A stretch of DNA of 64,000 nt from Corinectria fuckeliana. Taxonomy: Eukaryota > Ascomycota > Sordariomycetes > Hypocreales > Nectriaceae. The notes below the pieces were generated by a model. The model was not told where the DNA came from. It made no database searches and saw nothing but the letters and a program-made list of their open reading frames with translations. Shown here piece by piece: positions 57,416 through 64,000 of this stretch (the stretch's first letter is position 1; each line of letters opens with the position of its first letter). The translations under genes and the position numbers were made by a program. Where the stretch lies: contig WPDH01000066.1 in assembly GCA_019137255.1 (NCBI GenBank), forward strand, positions 248,001 through 312,000, in the 5' to 3' direction.

Positions 57416-57718
57416 GCTTTTAAAAGAGGCGGAAACCACCGAGTGAATATTTGAGCGAAGGGGGAGTTGTTTGTTTACACCTACATGTCATTAAGCCCAG
57501 GTAGATGGCTTTGGTTGACAGGGTCATCTTGGACCGGTGTTATTCTTTGGAAAGTCTGATTTTGTTTGCTTTAAAAGTTGTTTGGCCGGGACGTTGCGCG
57601 CATTTTATACCACTAGCACTAGCAATTACATTTCTATCGGCGGAGTCTATCATCAAATCGTCATGTTGCTTTTCCGTTTGCTTCCCTTGCTTCCTTCGCG
57701 GCCCGGGCCTCCTCCCGT
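57416..57718. other. convergent 3' flanks
   Basis: 303 bp between the APSES gene and CNS1 stops; 3' sequence only. Confidence 0.6.
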
Positions 57719-58951
57719 TCAGCTGGCCTGACCCTTCTCCGCCGCCCTCTTGGCCTTGTGCTCCTTCACCCACGCCTCGGCCCTCGCCCGCGGCACCACG
57801 AAGATGCGCACCAACTCGTCCACCACCTCGACCTTGCCGGTGCCCAGCACCTTGAGCAGCGACACCCGCTTGCCCATCTTCAGCAGGCCGCCCTCGCGCG
57901 TCTCCACGTAGCACTCGACCCCCGCGGGCGTGTACGCGCCCTCGCGGTCCCAGGGCAGCGGGAACACGTACGCCAGGTGGTCCTCCAGCGTCTGCGTCTC
58001 GTTGAAGGCCTTGACGAAGTCCGACTCCAGGTGTAGCGGGTATAGCAGCACCGCCGGGAACGAGAGCGTGCTGCGCGGGTCGTCGGGGTCCGGCACCAGC
58101 TCCAGCTTGGCGTCCTCCATGTCGGGCGGCTGCGCCGTCGCGCGCGACGGGATGTTGCGCGCCCGCAGCGCCGCCTTGAGGAGCAGCGCGCGGCGCTTCG
58201 TGCGGGCCTCGCGCTCCGCGACCGTCCTGCGCCGCGCGTCGAGCTCCTCGGCCCGCTTGACGATGTCGTCGGCGACGGCCTTCAGGCCTGCGTTGGCGGC
58301 GTCCAGCGCGAGGCCCCGGGCGCACACGTCGTCGGCCTCGTCGACGCGGTCCACGGCGAGCAGGGCGCGGGCGCTGCGGTAGTGCGCCTTGAGGTTGCCG
58401 GGGTTGAGGCGGATGGCGCCCGCGCAGTCGGTCCAGCAGCTGCGGTAATTGCTGAGGGCGAGGTGGCAGGCGGCGCGGTTGACGTAGAGGGATTCGAGGG
58501 TGTCGCGCTGCTGGGCTATCTCCTCGTCCGAGACGGGCTCGGCCTCGACGACGACGTCGGCCGTCTCGCCGCGGGCACGCTTGCGCTCCTCCTGGGCCAG
58601 GATGGCGATGCCCTTGGTGTAGAACTCCTTGGCGTCGGCGTAACCCTTGATCTTGAAGCACTCGTTCCCCCGGTCCTTGAAGTCCCTCCCGTTCTCCAGG
58701 GGCGTCCCCTCGTAGGCGAGGGCCTGCAGCGCGGCGATGTCGTCGTTGTCGGCGTCGGCGTCGTCCAGGTCCGTCATGAAGAGCGGCGACTTCTTGAGGT
58801 CCGCCACGACCTCGTCGACCGTCTTGCCCTTGTTTGCCTGGATGAGGGAATGGGCCAGCGGCAGCCGCCCGGTCCTCGACGCATCTATCGCGCCTGAAGC
58901 CTCCGCCCTCTTGGCCGCTTCCAACTGGTCGGCGATGGTTTCGAAATCCAT
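57719..58951 (-). CDS. CNS1: Hsp90/Hsp70 co-chaperone Cns1 (TTC4 family)
   Basis: TPR co-chaperone that in yeast is essential and links Hsp90 to translation elongation factor folding. Single exon, 410 aa, ATG at 58951; the open frame reaches 17 codons further but without an ATG. Features: start MDFETIADQLEAAKRA, the motif SPLFMTDLDDADADND, then three TPRs (about residues 88-215: GRDFKDRGNECFKIKGYADA, LYVNRAACHLALSNYRSCW, HYRSARALLAVDRVDEADD), a charged helix, and the C-terminal wheel-like domain (FPAVLLYPLHLESDFVKAF, EDHLAYVFPLPWD). Length is close to yeast Cns1 (385 aa). Codon third positions are almost all G or C, which creates long false frames. Identification is firm. Confidence 0.95.
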   Translation of the reverse strand: MDFETIADQLEAAKRAEASGAIDASRTGRLPLAHSLIQANKGKTVDEVVADLKKSPLFMTDLDDADADNDDIAALQALAYEGTPLENGRDFKDRGNECFKIKGYADAKEFYTKGIAILAQEERKRARGETADVVVEAEPVSDEEIAQQRDTLESLYVNRAACHLALSNYRSCWTDCAGAIRLNPGNLKAHYRSARALLAVDRVDEADDVCARGLALDAANAGLKAVADDIVKRAEELDARRRTVAEREARTKRRALLLKAALRARNIPSRATAQPPDMEDAKLELVPDPDDPRSTLSFPAVLLYPLHLESDFVKAFNETQTLEDHLAYVFPLPWDREGAYTPAGVECYVETREGGLLKMGKRVSLLKVLGTGKVEVVDELVRIFVVPRARAEAWVKEHKAKRAAEKGQAS

Positions 58952-59965
58952 TTTTTCCTTCTTCTCTCTATCTTCCAGTAGAGCTCCCAAATCGAACTTC
59001 AACGTTTTGTATGCTGGGAAATGCTGAGAAATAAATGGCGGAGACTTGGGTCAGTGGACTCGAGTGACTAACTCGCCGTGATAAAATTTGAAGCTTGCTT
59101 GCTTCTCCAGCTTTCGGTCGGTAGCGAAAATTCTATTGGTCACTGACCGACGACATCTCGACCACACATTAAAGTGACGAACTGAACGATGAGTATCCGA
59201 AAATCCGAAAATCAACGGTCTTGACGGTATTCGTAAAATATACTTGTCTCCCAATGTCGTCAATTATCTATCATGGTCTTTTTAGCCATATTTATTTGTT
59301 CCACGGCACTCTGTAAAAACATGACGCACAACAAATGTCTTGCGATTACACACATTTGACGCATCCAAAATTCAGCCCTATCACCCTCTATTATTATATG
59401 GTTTTAATTATGCCTTCCTTGATATCTTCTTAGATAAAGAAGACAACACAGTAATTAATACACAATAAAGAACCCCTATAAGGTACTATACCCAGTACCA
59501 TGAAACACCTTTCCCAGTAAGTACATTAAGGCACGCCTTTGCAATAAACCTCCCTCCAACCTTGATAGCTTCCAAAAGCTTATCAAGCTAACACAATGGT
59601 TATAAAAGACCCTCTATGAACAGGAATTATTTTTTACGCTTTGGTCTAACGTGTAGCAGAGACGGAAATTCTTTTAGAGTCTACCAAACAGAGAACAAAC
59701 TCCATCGCTCCGATCCCAACAGCGCACCGTAGCACGCAATGCAAACATGAAAGAAAAACCAAACGCTCAGTTATGTCAAGATCCTGGAAGACAACAAAAC
59801 AAACATCGCTTTTTATGACAACGCTGAAAAAGCAGACCCAAACTCCAAATCACTGGCTTGCTCCGGACATAGTCGGAAAAGCGTGCTCGGTAGACCACCA
59901 AACACCTGTTGCTCAAGGTGTAGTTTCCCGAACTCTACCCATGAGCTCACCTTTCCGTGACCATA
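58952..59965. other. CNS1 upstream region and AT-rich stretch
   Basis: 1 kb with no gene. About 59260-59660 is clearly more AT-rich than the rest of the window, with TTAATTAT-like runs and no open frame. This could be MFS-gene 3' flank, a decayed repeat, or RIP-altered DNA. Confidence 0.55.
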
Positions 59966-61710
59966 TCAGTCAGAATCATAGAACTCAGTCTCAGTCACCG
60001 TCACGACCGTGACTTGCTTGCGGCGTACAGCATCCTCCTCGGAGGGCTCATCGTTCTGGATTCGCGGCACCCAGAAGCACTGGACAGCCCCGACGATGGC
60101 CACGAAGGCACTACCATACCACGCCAGCGCGGAGCAGCCGACCATGGTGCCGATAGTGTATAGGAAACCTGCAACGGGCGGCGATACCATCCGACATGCA
60201 GCAGCCGCGCTGGCGGCCAAGCCGTTGACCTTGCCCAAGGCGCTCGGGTGGGGGGTCGCGTCCTTGATGAGAATCATGAGGAGAGGGTAGAGCGTGATGG
60301 AGACTAGGTTGCGGATTGCCAGGCAGAAGTAGATGGCTGGATAGAGGAGAGGCTGGGGGACGAGCAGCAGCATGGGCATGATTATGTATGCGACAGGATG
60401 CATCATTGCAACCAGGAGGAAGAGCCGGTAGGCGCCGAGTCTGTTTGCTGCCCAAGGGAAGATGATGCCCTGCACGATCAAGGCGATGCCACCGTCAACC
60501 GCCATTATCATTCCCACGTTACGCAGAGAGAGGCCCAGCCCTCCGGGGGAGTAGAAGGGGAACATGGCATGGGCCTTCATCGTCTGAAAAGCAGTGGCGC
60601 GCTCGTCCTCGAAGAAGATGGGCAGCAGGTGATCATAGGTCATGGAGTGGTAGGTGAATATGCACAGCGAGATGATGAAGCCGACGACTCGTTTGTTCCA
60701 GATTTTCTGGAGAGACGATGGCGTTTCTTTCTCAGTCAGAAACATATCCCAGTCCACTTCAGCAACATTCATACCCCCATAAGTTCCATGCGCTTCGGGT
60801 TGAAAGCTGGCAGTCGAAAAGCTATTCCGTGGCTCCGACGGTGCGATCAAGGGGGTTTCTTCCGACGGGGCACATTCCTCGACCGACTGGGTCGTCTGCG
60901 GTCGCAAATTCGGGTGCGTTTCCTCGAGGAGGAAGAAACCCAGCATAATGCTGACGAGCAACATGACAGCGCAAATCAGGTTGGGCAGCAAATACGGGAA
61001 CCTCGTAAACAAGCTGCCCGGGGGGAATGCTCCTGGCCATGACAGTTGAGGATTAGCAAAGATACCTCCTATGGAAGGGCCAACAATTGTGCCAACACTC
61101 CAAACAAAAGGCATGATGGAAAATGCGCGGGCTGTGTTACTTGGTTAGCCCACAATCCACAGGATGAAGGGTAAGTAAGATCTGCATCGTAGGAAGAAAC
61201 TCACGTTCGTGCTCTGGCCGGGTGACGATCTCGCCAACCATGGTCTGAATGACGCCGATGTTTCCGTTCAACATGCCACCCAGCGCCCTGCCAAACAGAG
61301 CAACCCAGAAGTTGGGAGCGATTCCCACCATGATCATACTGAGCATGGTGCCGGCACATCCCAGCATCAAGACAGGTTTTCGACCGATCCGATCCGACAA
61401 GCCGCCCCAGTACATGCCCATGGCGGCCTCGGCGAGCGAGAAGGCGGATATGAGTAGACCGGAGTAGAATGAGGCATGTTTTTCGTCGCCAATCTTGAAG
61501 TCCTTGACCAATGCCCACGCGTACGGGAAGATGGACGTCAGGGCCACGGGCTCCGCTAATCGAACAATAGCTATACACAATTAGGATTAGCCAATTGTTT
61601 CATTCATCGCCGAGACGACGGATGCAAGAGTGGGCCTCACCGAGTAGGAAGAGCTGCATCGCCGGAAAGCCATCCGGGTTACGGGCACGAGACTGTCCCA
61701 GGAGAGCCAT
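59966..61710 (-). CDS. MFS transporter, Zinc-induced-facilitator/Ycr023c-like
   Basis: Major facilitator of the 12-helix, tetracycline-resistance-like (DHA) type. Exons: 61710-61641, 61570-61205, 61131-59966; introns of 70 nt (GTGAGG...TATAG) and 73 nt (GTGAGT...CACAG). Spliced length is 533 aa. The splices create FLLAIVRLAEPVAL and EHEPRAFSIMPFVWSVG. Motif A is GGLSDRIGRKPVL between helices 2 and 3; GTIVGPSIGG marks helix 5. A hydrophilic loop of about 100 residues (QTTQSVEECAPSEETPLIAP ...) separates the two halves. The C-terminus is cytoplasmic and acidic (TETEFYDSD). The Ycr023c/ZIF-like branch usually carries organic acids, drugs or metal ligands, but the substrate cannot be read from sequence. 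Membrane location (plasma or vacuolar) is open. Confidence 0.9.
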
Positions 61711-64000
61711 TGGTGCTTTACCTCGCCTTGGCTGACAGCAGAAAACAGCAGAAAACTCAACGCCTTGATATGCGATCGCACGTAGAAGCGTTCCTCTGAG
61801 ACAGTGGCGGGCAATAGCGTGCAAGAATGCTGGCTCGTGGATGTCTGAAGAGGATGGCGGGCGTGTACAGTCCGAGGCGAAGAAAGGCAGCAAGCAAAAG
61901 CGAGGGCAAAAGTAATCGTGAACACCACCGAACAAGTACAAACAGAAGTCAAGTATTTAGCAAGAGGAACTGTGCGTGTGAGATTTACAAGAGAGAGCCA
62001 GACAGAAGGTGGGAGGGGAGGAGAGGCCATATTTGAACCGTGGGCAGTGAGCAATCGGAGATATCCAGGTCACCCACCCGTGTAAGCCTGAGTGCAGCAA
62101 GTGCCGCAGCGGTGCTTCTGTAGTGGAGTCGCCAGGCCTCTGCCAGGCTGGGAACGCTCCGATAAGAGATGGAAGCATGGAGGCAAGAAGGACGATCGTT
62201 TGCAGCAGGAGGGGGTGGCGTCGATAAAGTACATCGGAGATACCTATTACTACCTTGGCAGGTAGCTGGTAGGTATGCGTGACCCACGGGAAAGACTAAT
62301 AAGTCACTGCATGATGGAGGCTTTGGAGTCGGCGGAGTCGCACGCACCCTGACGGGACAGAGAGACACAACTGATACTTTCCCATGCTAAAGGCTGAGAT
62401 AGATGTTTGGCCGATGGATTTTTGGATGGGATCGGTCGGATGCGTCGGCGCGGTCGTTTTCCAAGAGGGGTGGAAGAGGAGGGGGGGGGTCTGTCGCAGC
62501 AGTTTTTCGAGGCGGTTCCATGGACCACAAGGGAGGAAGGGAGAGAGAGACAAGACCCTGAATGTGTGCCGTCCTCTCCACCCCTTGACTCACCCAAGCA
62601 CCATGAAGAAGCCGGCCTGATGTAGGTGCTTGCGGTGCCTAGCAACATCCTTCTTCGGAGCATCGCTAGCACGGGTGGTCGGCGGTGGTCCGTGATGAGC
62701 AGGAAGCGGTCGGACAGTCGGGCAGTCGGAGAAGCCATCGTCGGATTGGATCGGCAAGGCTCCTCCTAGCACAGTACTCCGCAAAGGCCCCCCTGGTCCA
62801 TTCTGCATGCAGCTTCTTCGTTGAAAACAGTGAAATGTGATTGGCGGGCCCGACCGATAATGGCTCGTGTTCATGTGGCTTGTGCACGCCTTGACGCCTA
62901 CCCTGGACGTCGATTTGAGGTGGGTCTGCGCTAGGGTATTCCTGTATCCGGTATCAGCATCAGACGAGGCGGCGTGATTGGCCAACAGCCATACGCTAGG
63001 TGCGAAGTAGCCAGGCGCCTTCCAAGGATGAAATTTCACCGTGCACTGGGAAGACGGAGCCGACAGCTCATCAGCGTTCATCTCGTAACATCAATCTCGA
63101 CGACATGTCCGTCCTTTCCGGTTCAGGCCGAGCCTATAGTCATAGGCTCACGCGCTGACTCCCTGGTCACAACGAGACGAACAGGCCACTCGTTGAAACT
63201 TGCGTCGAGAGCCTAGACATGCCCATATCGGCCCATTCACCATCTCACGACCTACTGCAAGATGCAACAGCACGCAGAGTGACGACGAAAACGCTCCCAT
63301 CACTGGCAGCCCCATTAATTGGACCGAAAAATCACTCCAATGAGACATGCCGTCAGGATCGACCTCGACGATGAATGCGGCTCGGGAAGGGGCGAACGCA
63401 AACGCAACCATCTGGTCTGTCTGTCTCAGATGCTTGTCGGTGACGCACGTGCGATGTCCCGAAGCCTCCCCCAAGCCTCAAGTTACCCAGCAGGGACGTT
63501 TGCCTTCGAATGCAACCGCTCATCAGTCACAACTCCCCAATGGCTTTGCACGGTGCTCCTCTCAACGCCACTCCCCGAAGACCGGAACCTTCTATGGGCA
63601 CCAATAAACTAGACCAGGATGCGGTCGATGCCGCCGTTGCAACGTTAGTTGGCGGCTTAAGCTACCTGGTGGCTGTCTGTGCGCCCGCGCATCTGCGTCG
63701 TTTGCGACCTTGTCTCGCATGTTGACTCGCTGCATCAACTTTCCGGATTTCTCCTTCCCTCTCCTCCCTTCCCCCTCCACCCTCTCCTCATCCCGTCTCA
63801 CCGGGCAATTTCCCGTCTTCCCTCCTCCGGGACAAGATTGAGGTTTACTGTCACGATCGACGGCAGATCGCCTTTGGATTGCAAAATCTACAGCTTCCTA
63901 ACGACCTATTCCGAATCGATAACGTTAGATGCAAGTGGCGATGGGACCAAAGCAAATCCTACTTTAGCGGCTTATCTCTGAGCTCGACTCGGCCTCGCTG
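61711..64000. other. right-edge region, no supported gene
   Basis: 2.3 kb with the MFS promoter at its left. No frame has domain-like character. TACCTA-type motifs occur near 62250-62275, and a run of G at about 62484-62492. A CT-rich plus-strand tract at about 63745-63800 could be the leader of a plus-strand gene starting beyond 64000. Confidence 0.5.

Noticed and set aside
57540..58661. 373-codon frame on the same strand as CNS1
   Set aside because: Alternative frame of a GC3-rich gene; Arg/Gly/Pro-rich and without a recognisable motif, whereas CNS1 has clear TPRs.
1..64000. tRNA genes, CRISPR arrays, intact transposons, secondary-metabolite cluster
   Set aside because: No convincing tRNA B-box with cloverleaf, no spaced repeats, no transposase or reverse-transcriptase motifs, and no PKS/NRPS/terpene core gene were seen.

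Overview
The window is nuclear DNA of a filamentous ascomycete (Pezizomycotina, most likely a sordariomycete). The main signs are 49-104 nt spliceosomal introns with GT(A/G)-type donors and CTAAC/CTGAC-like branch sites, separate promoters rather than operons, long intergenic regions, and a gene set typical of moulds (YVC1-type channel with a long tail, an Xbp1-like APSES regulator, a fungal F-box/DUF6546-like protein, DASH subunit Ask1, UAF subunit Rrn5). Species cannot be fixed from sequence alone.

Layout. 0-9 kb: an unrecognised protein whose reading frame is cut by a TAG (minus), mitochondrial helicase IRC3 (minus) divergent from Pol I factor RRN5 (plus), then EAF7 (minus). 9-20 kb: GCP6-like gamma-tubulin complex component and DASH subunit ASK1 in tandem (plus), a 102-aa unknown protein (minus), ribosome-biogenesis GTPase BMS1 (plus). 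20-28 kb: reticulon RTN1 and Rab-GAP GYP5 (both minus). 28-40 kb: F-box/DUF6546-like gene broken by one TAG (plus), YVC1-like vacuolar cation channel (plus), a 71-aa membrane protein (minus). 41-52 kb: an 893-aa unknown protein (plus), TAP42 and TOP2 (minus). 52-64 kb: 4.1 kb non-coding stretch, Xbp1-like APSES factor (plus), CNS1 co-chaperone (minus), MFS transporter (minus), 2.3 kb without a gene.

The genes are mostly housekeeping: rRNA transcription and small-subunit assembly (RRN5, BMS1), chromatin and chromosome mechanics (EAF7, TOP2, GCP6, ASK1), TOR/PP2A signalling (TAP42), chaperoning (CNS1), endomembrane shape and traffic (RTN1, GYP5, YVC1). I see no CRISPR, rRNA, recognisable tRNA, intact transposon or secondary-metabolite cluster.

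Most worth a second look: two genes in which protein-like sequence continues in frame past a single TAG; a 7-bp TTATCG array at BMS1 paired with a 14-bp TTATCGATAA palindrome at TAP42; two stop-free introns of length 3n inside conserved domains (EAF7, Xbp1-like); and two small, uncharacterised intron-containing proteins. Exon borders were read by eye from splice signals and protein continuity.
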